Part shown: one piece after another, positions 33,197-41,037 of the stretch
Layout: each line of letters begins with the position of its first letter
Numbering within the stretch: the first letter of the stretch is position 1
Source of the DNA: Kribbella amoyensis
GTDB lineage: Bacteria > Actinomycetota > Actinomycetes > Propionibacteriales > Kribbellaceae
Direction of reading: 5' to 3'
DNA length: 64,000 nt
Assembly: GCF_007828865.1 (NCBI RefSeq)
Contig: NZ_VIVK01000001.1
Coordinates: forward strand, 6,076,001-6,140,000
The notes under the pieces: model-generated
Seen by the model: only the letters and a program-made list of their open reading frames with translations
What the model was told of the DNA's origin: nothing
Databases searched by the model: none
Program-made: the position numbers and the translations under genes

Positions 33197-34995
33197 CGCG
33201 GTGGCTCGTCCTTGGTGCCCGGCAGGAACTCCTGCACCTTCGACTTCACGCCCTGCTTGATCATGCCGACCCGGTCGGTGTCGCCGCGCAGGATCGACTC
33301 CGCCGCGTTCTCGATCTGGTCCCAGGTCGCGTGCGGCGGGATCGGCGGGACCGCGGGATCGGTCCGGAACTCGACCACGCACGGCCGGTCCGCGGCCAGC
33401 GCCTCCTCCCAGGCCGGGACGACGTCCTCCGGCTTCTCCGCGATCACCCCGTGCAGCCCGATCAGTCGCGCGAACTCGGCGTAGGGGAACTCCGGCAGCT
33501 GCTGCGACGGCAGGAACTGCGGTGAGCCGCCCATCGCGCGGAGCTCCCAGGTCACCTGGTTCAGGTCGTTGTTGTGCAGCACCGCGATCACCATCCGCGG
33601 GTCGGCCCACTCGGGCCAGTACTTCGCGATCGTGATCAGCTCGTTCAGCCCGTTCATCTGCATCGCGCCGTCACCGACCAGCGCGTAGCAGGGCAGGTCC
33701 GGGTTCCCGAACTTCGCGCCGATCACGTACGGCACCCCGGGTCCCATCGTGGCCAGCGTCCCGGAGAGGGAGCCGCGGATGCTGTCCCGGATCCGCAGAT
33801 GCCGGGCGTACCAGTTCGCGGCCGAACCCGAGTCGGCCGCGACGAGCGCGTTCCCCGGCAGGCGCGGCGACAGCTCGTGGAACACCAGCTCGGGGTTGAT
33901 CGGGTCCGCCGACGTGTACGCGCGCCGCTGCATGACCTCCCACCAGCGTTCGACGTTCTGCTCCACGTCCTCCCGCCACGACCGGTCGTCCTTCCGCTGG
34001 ACCAGCGGCAGCAACCCGCGCAGTGTCGCGGCCGCGTCCCCGACCAGGTTCACCTCGAACGGGTACCGCATCCCGACCATCGTCGGGTCGATGTCGATCT
34101 GTACCGCCCGCGCCTGGTCGAAGGCCGGCAGGAACTGCGTGTACGGGAAGTTCGACCCGACCACCAGCAAGGTGTCGCATCCCGTCATCAGCTCGTACGA
34201 CGGCCGCGTGCCGAGCAACCCGATCGAACCGGTCACCCACGGCAGGTCGTCCGGGAGCACGTCCTTGCCGAGCAGCGCCTTCGCGACCCCGGCGCCGGTC
34301 AGGTCCGCGAGCCGGGTGATCTCGTCGACCGCTCCGCGCGCGCCCTGCCCGACCAGGACCGCGACCTTCGACCCCGCGTTCAGGACCTCGGCCGCGCGCT
34401 CGAGCTGATCGGCCGGCGGCACCGGTACCGACCAGGTCAGATCGAGACTCGACGGGACCATCTTGAACGCGTGCGACGGTGGCGTGTACTCCAGCTCCTG
34501 CAGGTCCGACGGGATGATCAGCGCCGTCACGGTCCGGCGGGACGCCGCGATCCGGATCGCCCGGTCGAGCACGTTCGGCAGCTGCTCCGGGACCATCACG
34601 GTCTCGCAGTAGTCGGACGCCACGTCCTTGTAGAGCGTGTGCAGGTCGACCTCCTGCTGGTAGTGCCCGCCCATCGCGCTGCGGGCCGTCTGGCCGACCA
34701 GCGCCACCACCGGTACGTGGTCGAGCTTCGCGTCGTACAGCCCGTTCAGCAGGTGGATCGCGCCCGGCCCGCTGGTCGCGGTACAGACGCCGACCCGGCC
34801 GGTGAACTTGGCGTACCCGACCGCCTCGAACGCCGCCATCTCCTCGTGCCGTGCCTGCACGAACCTCGGCTGGTTCCCGGCCTTCTCCCAGGCCGACAAC
34901 AGTCCGTTGATGCCGTCGCCGGCGTACCCGAAGACATGGTCGACGTCCCACTCGCGCAGCCGTTGCAGCAGCTGGTCGGCAACTGTCGTGCTCAT
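33193..34995 (-). CDS. thiamine-pyrophosphate enzyme, pyruvate oxidase/POXB type
   Basis: A 600-residue ThDP enzyme. The N-terminal Pyr domain has GYAGDGINGLL and the catalytic glutamate in ARHEEMAAFEAVG; the central domain is Rossmann-like (VAVLVGQGARGAVDEI); the C-terminal domain holds VGDGAMQMNGLNEL...NNDLNQVT, the GDG-x(n)-N ThDP motif. This layout suits a pyruvate:quinone oxidoreductase making acetate from pyruvate. AAGGAGG lies 5 nt before the ATG. The start overlaps (ATGA) the stop of a decayed FAD/Fe-S oxidoreductase, so the two once formed an operon. Confidence 0.85.
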   Translation of the reverse strand: MSTTVADQLLQRLREWDVDHVFGYAGDGINGLLSAWEKAGNQPRFVQARHEEMAAFEAVGYAKFTGRVGVCTATSGPGAIHLLNGLYDAKLDHVPVVALVGQTARSAMGGHYQQEVDLHTLYKDVASDYCETVMVPEQLPNVLDRAIRIAASRRTVTALIIPSDLQELEYTPPSHAFKMVPSSLDLTWSVPVPPADQLERAAEVLNAGSKVAVLVGQGARGAVDEITRLADLTGAGVAKALLGKDVLPDDLPWVTGSIGLLGTRPSYELMTGCDTLLVVGSNFPYTQFLPAFDQARAVQIDIDPTMVGMRYPFEVNLVGDAAATLRGLLPLVQRKDDRSWREDVEQNVERWWEVMQRRAYTSADPINPELVFHELSPRLPGNALVAADSGSAANWYARHLRIRDSIRGSLSGTLATMGPGVPYVIGAKFGNPDLPCYALVGDGAMQMNGLNELITIAKYWPEWADPRMVIAVLHNNDLNQVTWELRAMGGSPQFLPSQQLPEFPYAEFARLIGLHGVIAEKPEDVVPAWEEALAADRPCVVEFRTDPAVPPIPPHATWDQIENAAESILRGDTDRVGMIKQGVKSKVQEFLPGTKDEPPR

Positions 34996-35286
34996 CGATC
35001 CTCCTTGAGGCCCGTGGCCAAGAGTTCGGCGAGATGTACGACTCGCCGGTCGGTCGCTTGCTCGATCTGGGTCCCTGAGCGCCAGCAGCTGCCGGTAGAT
35101 CTCCGCCGGACGGTCCACTGCGGCCTCGACGGACCGCGGCACCACCACCCCGAGCGGTACCTCTCGGTAGTTCGACGAGTCGCACGAGTAGGCGGCCAGC
35201 GATCCCGCGTCGAACCGCACCTCGCCGTCCACCCGCTCACGTAACGCGTTCTCCAGCACAGCGGCGCCGGTACCCGGGTCCGTCAT
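34992..35286 (-). pseudogene. internally deleted FAD-binding/Fe-S oxidoreductase (D-lactate dehydrogenase-like)
   Basis: From an ATG at 35286 the frame reads MTDPGTGAAVLENALRERVD, then GEVRFDAGSLAAYSCDSSNY and EVPLGVVVPRSVEAAV, the N-terminus of large FAD-linked oxidases fused to Fe-S domains. About 57 residues on the similarity ends. In another frame just before the pyruvate-oxidase gene, IEQATDRRVVHLAELLAT matches the C-terminus of the same family. A protein of roughly 950 residues seems reduced to its two ends. Its stop still overlaps the next gene by ATGA. Confidence 0.6.
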
Positions 35287-35296
35287 CGCCAAACAC

Positions 35297-35310
35297 TTGT
35301 CATATGACAA
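35297..35310. promoter_or_regulatory. perfect 14-bp palindrome, GntR/FadR-type operator candidate
   Basis: TTGTCATATGACAA is a perfect palindrome 11 bp upstream of the decayed oxidoreductase start. FadR-subfamily GntR regulators, including lactate regulators, bind sites of the form TnGTnnnACnA-like symmetry. It fits an operator left from a lactate/pyruvate operon. No GntR gene is in the window. Confidence 0.45.
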
Positions 35311-36090
35311 TAAACTCGCAGGTCCGCGAAGGTCGCCGGACCGGCCTGGCGATCCCCGCCGGCACCTTGCGCCCCACCCGCCCACGCCCGCCAAGCGCCC
35401 GGGCGAGCCTGCGGGCCTTTACCATGGACGGCAGTATCAGGCCCTGCTCGGCGAAGGCGCCGTGCAGGACCTCACCCGGATGCGGGACGCGGCGGCCGCG
35501 GAGACCAGGCAGTACCCCGACGACAAGACGCCGGTCAACAACGCGAACCGCCGGCTCTACAAGAACGTGCTCCGCGAACTGCAGGATCTCGAGACCGGGA
35601 CGTCGAACGGCCACCACGTGCTCGGTGCGCACAACGGGATCGGCGACGGCCGGGACATCGTGGTGTCCAAGGTCGGCGACGGCACCGGGAAGCCAACCAC
35701 CGCCTGACGTTCCGGGAGATCCCCGGCCGGAACGCGGGTGGGACCAACGCCCGCGACGTGATCGCGATCGGCGCTCGGCACGGCCAGGACGCCGCCTACC
35801 AGCAGACCGCACTACGGCTGGGCCGGGGAACCAACAAACTTCCCCAGCTCGACCGGTTCGGCCAGGCGCAGGTCGGCAGCGGCGGCAAGGCCCACCAGCG
35901 CCAGCCGATCCTGGACGCGAACCGCGCCATCGCGCACGCCTTCGACGGCCAGAAACCGCTGTCCGGCGCGAAGCCACTCAGCGAGACCGCGTTCGGAGGA
36001 CGAAGCGGCTCGGGGGGTGCCGCCAAACAGGCCGCCAAGCAGACGGGTAAGCAAGGCCGCCAGCAAACCAACCCCCAACGCGGCGAGTAA
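35297..36090 (+). pseudogene. frameshifted gene of unknown family
   Basis: One frame encodes GRQYQALLGEGAVQDLTRMR to GRDIVVSKVGDGTGK and stops at 35707. A second frame, starting in the same place, continues without a break (NHRLTFREIPGRNAGGTNAR, then DVIAIGARHGQDAAYQQ) to 36090. Both parts have good codon usage and fit end to end, so a single-base indel near 35690 probably split one gene. The 5' end is also unclear: ATG 35304 starts a different frame, which suggests another indel near 35430. The C-terminus is a Lys/Gln-rich tail. I do not recognise the family. Confidence 0.55.
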
Positions 36091-36212
36091 CACCCGCTGA
36101 CCTTCCCACGGACCCGTTTCCGGCTGGGTACCTCGAAGGTGAAAGCGTTTCGTCACGGCACCCAGGCTCCCGGCCGGACGTGCCGCGACACAAGCACCAC
36201 CGGAGTTGTGAG

Positions 36213-36608
36213 ATGACTGTCCCCGAAGACGCCCGCACGCGACTCCATCAGGCGGCTGAAATCGTCGCCCCGATGGTCGAACGGATGGAGGTCGCGACCG
36301 GCTTGCAGCTTGCTGAGGTCGCTCGCCATGACCCGGTGCTGGCGCAGCTGGGCTGGGACTGTGTCCAGTTGCTCGCAGTGATCGACGAATCGGCCGAGCA
36401 AGCCGCCGGCCTGTCGCGCCGGCAGGGGTACTCGGTCGAAGCCCTGCACTACCAGGGTTTGTGCCGTCGAACCAACGCGTGCCTCGGCGAAGTCGCAGCC
36501 GCCATCGAATCCCGGCTGTCAGCACTGTCGATCGGTCTGGTGACGGTCGGCCGGGCGGCCGACCGTGGTCCGGACAGCGGCCCAGGCAAACGCCCGGATC
36601 GCACTTAG
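36213..36608 (+). CDS. hypothetical helical protein
   Basis: A 131-residue, mostly helical cytoplasmic protein (RLHQAAEIVAPMVERMEVAT, AEVARHDPVLAQLGWDCVQL) with several cysteines in the second half. GGAG lies 8 nt before the ATG at 36213. No family is recognised. It stands just upstream of a PRC-barrel gene in the same direction, in a region rich in stress-type genes. Confidence 0.55.
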   Translation: MTVPEDARTRLHQAAEIVAPMVERMEVATGLQLAEVARHDPVLAQLGWDCVQLLAVIDESAEQAAGLSRRQGYSVEALHYQGLCRRTNACLGEVAAAIESRLSALSIGLVTVGRAADRGPDSGPGKRPDRT

Positions 36609-36631
36609 CCGAGCTCCGCTGGTCTGTCCGC

Positions 36632-37051
36632 ATGAACCGCTTCCAACCGTGGCAGCTCCGGCCCGGTACCGGCTTCGACGAGCAGATCGATCTCGTCGGC
36701 TACCGCGTCGCCGGGACCGACGAGGAGATCGGGACGGTCGCCGAGGTCGTCGATTCGTCCGGCGACGTGACCATCGTCATCGACACCGGTGCGTGGGTTG
36801 TCGGGCAACGGATCCTGTTGCCGCCCGGAACGGTCGAGTCCATCGATCACGACGCCCGCTCGATCGCGGTGGATCGCACGGCGACCGAGATCCGGGACGC
36901 ACCGCCGTACGAGGTGGAAACCGGCCGAAGTCAGGAATACCGAGATCGCCTGACGCACTACTACTGCGATCTCTATCGTGACCTCGACTCCCCGGAGTCC
37001 GGACCGCGCTTGAGACATGGCCGCCCCTTCCCGGGTACCGACCCGCACTGA
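36632..37051 (+). CDS. PRC-barrel domain protein
   Basis: A 139-residue protein with a PRC-barrel-like N-terminal part: EQIDLVGYRVAGTDEEIGTV, VVDSSGDVTIVIDTG and ILLPPGTVESIDHDARSIAV form the expected small beta-barrel. The C-terminus is a short polar helix (EYRDRLTHYYCDLYRDL). PRC-barrel proteins are frequent in stress and RNA-maturation contexts. The ATG at 36632 starts the domain directly. Confidence 0.7.
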   Translation: MNRFQPWQLRPGTGFDEQIDLVGYRVAGTDEEIGTVAEVVDSSGDVTIVIDTGAWVVGQRILLPPGTVESIDHDARSIAVDRTATEIRDAPPYEVETGRSQEYRDRLTHYYCDLYRDLDSPESGPRLRHGRPFPGTDPH

Positions 37052-37098
37052 GCATCGGTGTACTGGACACGCGGACGTCTCAGAGGCTCACGGACCGG

Positions 37099-37590
37099 TC
37101 AGGGCGTGACCATGGTCTGTGCCGCGTTGGACTTCAGCATCGCGTTGGCCCAGCGCAGTTGCCGGAGAGTCTGCGGATGGGCCGTCTTCGCCAGCGTGAG
37201 CAGGTCGTCGTCCTTGAGCGCCTGGGCGGTCTGCGCCAGGATCTCCCAGTCCAGCGAGACGCCGGCCGCCTTGCGGTGGATCTCGCGCAGATCCTTCAGC
37301 AGGAGCAACGCCGGATCGTGGTGGCGGCCGAGGAGTTCCGCGCCCTTCTGCCGGGCGGCCGCCAACAGGCCGCCCTCGTCGTCCGGATCGGGATCGAGGT
37401 CGACCCCGTAGGTCTCGCCCTGGGCGGCCAGCTCCCGTACGTGCTCCTGGGACCACCTGGCCAGGTCCCGGCCGAGGTAGAAGATGTCATGCTCCGTCCT
37501 GTGCCGATCGGAGGCCTGCAACAGTTCCCCGGCGAGGTCGTTCTCGGCGCGGTGGAGTTCGGCGATGGCCAGTCCGACCTTGGTGTTCAT
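37099..37590 (-). CDS. hypothetical helical protein coupled to the molybdoenzyme
   Basis: A 163-residue, mostly helical protein (MNTKVGLAIAELHRAENDLA, HDIFYLGRDLARWSQEHVRE). Its ATG overlaps the stop of the molybdopterin oxidoreductase (ATGA), so production is coupled. Several histidines lie near the first helices (LHRAEN, DRHRTEHD), but I cannot assign a metal site or family. It could be an accessory protein for the enzyme. Confidence 0.7.
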   Translation of the reverse strand: MNTKVGLAIAELHRAENDLAGELLQASDRHRTEHDIFYLGRDLARWSQEHVRELAAQGETYGVDLDPDPDDEGGLLAAARQKGAELLGRHHDPALLLLKDLREIHRKAAGVSLDWEILAQTAQALKDDDLLTLAKTAHPQTLRQLRWANAMLKSNAAQTMVTP

Positions 37591-40052
37591 CGTTGGCTCT
37601 CCTCGACGCCGAAGCGCTCGACGACTGCCGCCCGACCGCCGCCGTTGGTGCCCGGCACGGCGTCGCCGGCGGCCGGCCTCGACGCGGTCGTGGTCGGCGC
37701 CGGGGACGGACCTTCCGCGGCGGCGATCCGCTCGACCCGAGCCGCGGCGGTCTTGAACAAGGGCTGCTTGGAGGCGGGATCCCAGTCGGTGACCGTCAGC
37801 TCGTTCGCTGCCCGGCCCGCCTCGTCGCCCGGTGCATGGCCGCCGGTGGTGTCCCAGTAGCCGTAGTGGAACGGCAGGAAGAGCGTCGACGACCGGATCC
37901 CGCTGATGCGCAGTTTCGCCTCGACACTGCCGCGGGGCGTCGAGACGCGGAGCAGATCACCCTCGCCGAACCCGTGCCGAGCCGCGTCGTCCACGGACAT
38001 CTCGACCCACACGTCCGGCGCCGCGTTCTGCAACTGCGGTGCGCGTCCCGTCTTCGTCCGGGTGTGGAAGTGGTACAGCGTCCGGCCGGTGGTCAGCAGG
38101 TACGGGAAGTCCGTCGTCGGCGGTTCGTGAGGCGGGAGGTACTCGGCGGCCTTGAACACCGCCTTACCCGACGGATTCAGCGCCTTGTACTCGACCGGAT
38201 CGAGCGGCGCGCCGGTCAGCAGGTCCTTGCCGTAGGTCTCGCAGTAGGACGGTGAGCTCCAGAACTCGCCGTCGCGGTAGATGCGTTCGGTTCCGTCCGG
38301 GTGTTCGTCGTTGCAGGGCCACTGGATGCCGCTGCCACCCCGCAGCTTGTCGTACGTCAGGCCGGTGTAGTCGCACGGGCGTCCGGCGCTGCATTCCTTC
38401 CAGCCTTCGAACGCGCCCTCCGCATCGGTCCACTTCACCAGCGGCTGACCGTCCTTGTCCGTCAGGCCCAGCCGGTGCGCGTAGTCGATGAAGATGTCCA
38501 GGTCCGCGCGCGCCTGCCCAGGCGGGTCGACGGCCCGCTCCGACAGGTGAACCGTGCGGTCCGCGTTGGTGAACGTCCCGGTCTTCTCGCCCCACGTCGC
38601 GGCCGGCAGGACCACATCGGCCAACTGCGCCGTCTCGGACAGGAAGATGTCCTGGACGACGAGGAACAGCCGGTCCTGGGACAGCACCTCACGAATGCGG
38701 TGCAGCTCCGGCAACGACACCGCGGGATTGGTGCCGCTCACGTACAGGAAGCGGATCGAGCCGTCCTCGACGTACCGCATCATCTGCATCAGGTGGGTCG
38801 GCTCCGAGTAGTGCGGGATCTGTGCCGGCTCGATGTTCCAGACCCGGGCCAGGTCCTCGACGTGCTCGTCGTTGGCCCAGTTCCGGAATCCGGGCAGGTC
38901 GCCGTCAGCGCCGCACTCCCGCGTGTTCTGTGCGGTCGGCTGCCCGTTCATCTGCAGGACGCCGCACCCGGGCCGGCCGAGCATGCCTCGGAGCAGGTGG
39001 AGGTTGTTCACCTGTACCGAGGCCGCGGTCGCCTGGTGCGACTGGTAGAACCCCTGCAGAACCGTGGACAGCAACCGCTCGGCGTGACCGATCAGCGAGG
39101 CCGCCGCTCGGATGTCGGCGGCCGGGAGGTCGCAGATCCGCGCCGCCCAGTCCGGGTCACAGTCGGCGACCTGCTTGACCAGCTCGTCGTACCCCACCGT
39201 GTACCGGTCGACGTAGTCACGATCCACCCAGTCGTGGTCGACGATCTCGTGCACCAACGCGTTCATCAGGGCCACGTTCGTCCCGGGTTTCGGGGCCAGG
39301 TGCACCGTGGCGGCGGCAGCGACCGGCGTACGGCGCGGATCCACGCAGATCAGCTGCGGCGGATTCGGCCCGGCCAGCCGGTCCAGTACCCGGGTCCACA
39401 GCACGGTCTGCGTCTCGGCCATGTTGTGCCCGTACAAGGCGATCACATCGGCGTCATCGATGTCGGTGTACGAGCCGGGCTGACCGTCGCTCGCGAACGT
39501 CTCCTTCAGCGCCTCGGCGGCCGTCGCCGTACAGAGCCGGGTGTTGCCGTCCAGATGGTTCGTGCCGATACCCCCATGACCGATCAGCGCAAGCGTGTAG
39601 TACTCCTCCAGGAACAGCTGACCCGTCGTGTAGAAGCCGACCGAACTCGGTCCACGCTCGGCCAGCAACTCCTGGGTCCGTCCGGTGACCGCCGACATCG
39701 CGGTCTCCCAGTCCGATTCCACCAGTTGCCCGTCCCGGCGGACCAGCGGGACGGTGAGCCGATCCGCGGAGTTGTTCGCCTGGTAACCGAACAGGTCCTT
39801 CGGGCCCAGGCGGCCGTGGTTGACCCGATCCACGGCGCGGCCGCGGACTCCGACGATCCGCCCGTCCTTCACCGCGATGTCCAGGCCGTCCCCGTTCGAG
39901 TGCAGGACGGTCGCCGATTGCACCCACCGGTCGACCTCGGCCTCGCCCAGCCCGTCCTCCAACCGGACGTCGACCCGGATCGGCCAGCTCTCCCCCGGCC
40001 CGTAGGGGGTACGGGTGCCCCACGGCTCCGCGATCCGGTCGATGGTGGTCAT
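37587..40052 (-). CDS. molybdopterin oxidoreductase, formate dehydrogenase/nitrate reductase-like, lacking the Fe-S cysteines
   Basis: An 821-residue member of the DMSO-reductase family: an N-terminal segment, Moco-binding domains (GHGGIGTNHLDGNTRLCTAT, LYVSGTNPAVSLPE, DVVLPAATWGEKTGTFTNAD) and a C-terminal MopB domain (LLTTGRTLYHFHTRTKTGR). Where the family has C-x2-C-x3-C for a [4Fe-4S] cluster, this protein reads SATVLHSNGDGLD, with T, H and D at the three positions, and the fourth position is G (GRLGPKD). A cluster of the normal type is therefore unlikely. A sigma-B-like promoter lies 10 bp before the ATG at 40052. A coupled small gene follows. The substrate is unknown. Confidence 0.85.
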   Translation of the reverse strand: MTTIDRIAEPWGTRTPYGPGESWPIRVDVRLEDGLGEAEVDRWVQSATVLHSNGDGLDIAVKDGRIVGVRGRAVDRVNHGRLGPKDLFGYQANNSADRLTVPLVRRDGQLVESDWETAMSAVTGRTQELLAERGPSSVGFYTTGQLFLEEYYTLALIGHGGIGTNHLDGNTRLCTATAAEALKETFASDGQPGSYTDIDDADVIALYGHNMAETQTVLWTRVLDRLAGPNPPQLICVDPRRTPVAAAATVHLAPKPGTNVALMNALVHEIVDHDWVDRDYVDRYTVGYDELVKQVADCDPDWAARICDLPAADIRAAASLIGHAERLLSTVLQGFYQSHQATAASVQVNNLHLLRGMLGRPGCGVLQMNGQPTAQNTRECGADGDLPGFRNWANDEHVEDLARVWNIEPAQIPHYSEPTHLMQMMRYVEDGSIRFLYVSGTNPAVSLPELHRIREVLSQDRLFLVVQDIFLSETAQLADVVLPAATWGEKTGTFTNADRTVHLSERAVDPPGQARADLDIFIDYAHRLGLTDKDGQPLVKWTDAEGAFEGWKECSAGRPCDYTGLTYDKLRGGSGIQWPCNDEHPDGTERIYRDGEFWSSPSYCETYGKDLLTGAPLDPVEYKALNPSGKAVFKAAEYLPPHEPPTTDFPYLLTTGRTLYHFHTRTKTGRAPQLQNAAPDVWVEMSVDDAARHGFGEGDLLRVSTPRGSVEAKLRISGIRSSTLFLPFHYGYWDTTGGHAPGDEAGRAANELTVTDWDPASKQPLFKTAAARVERIAAAEGPSPAPTTTASRPAAGDAVPGTNGGGRAAVVERFGVEESQR

Positions 40053-40062
40053 AGCGCGGCGG

Positions 40063-40087
40063 GTACCCCCGGCCGCCCCCGCGAAAC
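40063..40087 (-). promoter_or_regulatory. sigma-B-like promoter of the molybdoenzyme gene
   Basis: On the minus strand GTTT (40087-40084) and GGGTAC (40068-40063) are separated by 15 bp. This fits the actinobacterial sigma-B/F consensus GNNT-N14-16-GGGTAC. The -10 box ends 10 bp before the ATG, so the message should be almost leaderless. Confidence 0.65.
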
Positions 40088-40097
40088 CGGGGACAGC

Positions 40098-40122
40098 GTG
40101 TCGTCCGGCCGCCTCGGGGTAC
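40098..40122 (+). promoter_or_regulatory. sigma-B-like promoter of the general-stress SDR
   Basis: GTGT (40098-40101) and GGGTAC (40117-40122) are 15 bp apart and read toward the SDR, whose ATG is 36 bp further on. With the oppositely directed promoter next to it, both divergent genes carry the same kind of promoter. Confidence 0.62.
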
Positions 40123-40158
40123 AGCGAAGCGACCATCCGCGATCAGAGAGGCCGCTGC

Positions 40159-41037
40159 ATGAGCTACGACCCGAGGACGAGGTACGCGCGACCCGACCAG
40201 CAGGAACCGCAGAACCAGGAGCATCCCGGACACGGTGCCGCGATGACGCCGGAGCCCGACTACGGCGAGACGACGTACCGGGGCAGCGGGAAGCTGAAGG
40301 GCAAGCGGGCGCTGATCACCGGTGGTGACTCCGGGATCGGGCGGGCCGTCGCGCTCGCCTTCGCCCGGGAGGACGCGGACGTGATGATCTCGCACCTCGA
40401 AGCCGAGGAGCAGGACGCGCGGGAGACCTGCCGCCTGGTCCGGGAGACCGGCCGCAACGCCGCCTCGCTGGCGGGCGACATCCAGGACGAGAAGCACTGC
40501 CGAAGGCTCGTCGACCAGTGCCGCGAGGAGATCGGCGGTATCGACATCCTGGTCAACAACGCCGCGTACCAGATGTCCCGGCCGGGCATCGCGGACATCT
40601 CCACCGAGCAGTTCGACCAGGTGATGAAGACCAACGTGTACGCGATGTTCTGGCTCTGCAAGGCGGCCCTGCCCTATCTCGCGCCGGGCTCCGCGATCGT
40701 CAACACGACCTCGATCCAGGCCTACGAACCGTCCCCGAACCTGCTCGACTACGCCACCAGCAAGGCTGCCATCCTCAATTTCACCAAGGGCCTCGCCCAG
40801 GAACTCGCGCCGCGCGGCATCCGCGTGAACGCCGTCGCCCCCGGCCCGGTCTGGACGCCGCTCATCCCGGCCACCCTGGCGGACGAGAAGGTCGGCGACT
40901 TCGGCGCCGACACCCCGCTCGGCCGCGCCGGCCAACCCGCCGAACTCGCACCGCTGTACGTCTTCCTCGCCTCGGACGACTCCACCTACGTCACCGGCGA
41001 ACGCCTCGGCGCCACCGGCGGCCGCCCGCTCCCCTAG
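40159..41037 (+). CDS. SDR family oxidoreductase, general stress protein 39/YdaD type
   Basis: A 292-residue SDR with the polar, Gln-rich N-terminal extension (RPDQQEPQNQEHPGHG) typical of the YdaD/GSP39/YhdF group. Core motifs: LITGGDSGIGRAVALAF, ILVNNAAYQM, YATSKAAILNFTKGLAQEL and a GG-containing C-terminus. The ATG at 40159 has GAGAGG upstream. A sigma-B-like promoter precedes it. Its TAG stop shares CTAG with the stop of the convergent decarboxylase. The physiological substrate of this group is unknown. Confidence 0.9.
   Translation: MSYDPRTRYARPDQQEPQNQEHPGHGAAMTPEPDYGETTYRGSGKLKGKRALITGGDSGIGRAVALAFAREDADVMISHLEAEEQDARETCRLVRETGRNAASLAGDIQDEKHCRRLVDQCREEIGGIDILVNNAAYQMSRPGIADISTEQFDQVMKTNVYAMFWLCKAALPYLAPGSAIVNTTSIQAYEPSPNLLDYATSKAAILNFTKGLAQELAPRGIRVNAVAPGPVWTPLIPATLADEKVGDFGADTPLGRAGQPAELAPLYVFLASDDSTYVTGERLGATGGRPLP

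Noticed and set aside
35432..36090. RelE/ParE-type toxin assignment for the frameshifted gene
   Set aside because: Only a vague resemblance around DVIAIGARHG; no antitoxin gene next to it.
36126..36131. GGGTAC box upstream of the hypothetical gene at 36213
   Set aside because: No GNNT at 14-16 bp upstream and 81 bp to the start; not listed as a promoter.
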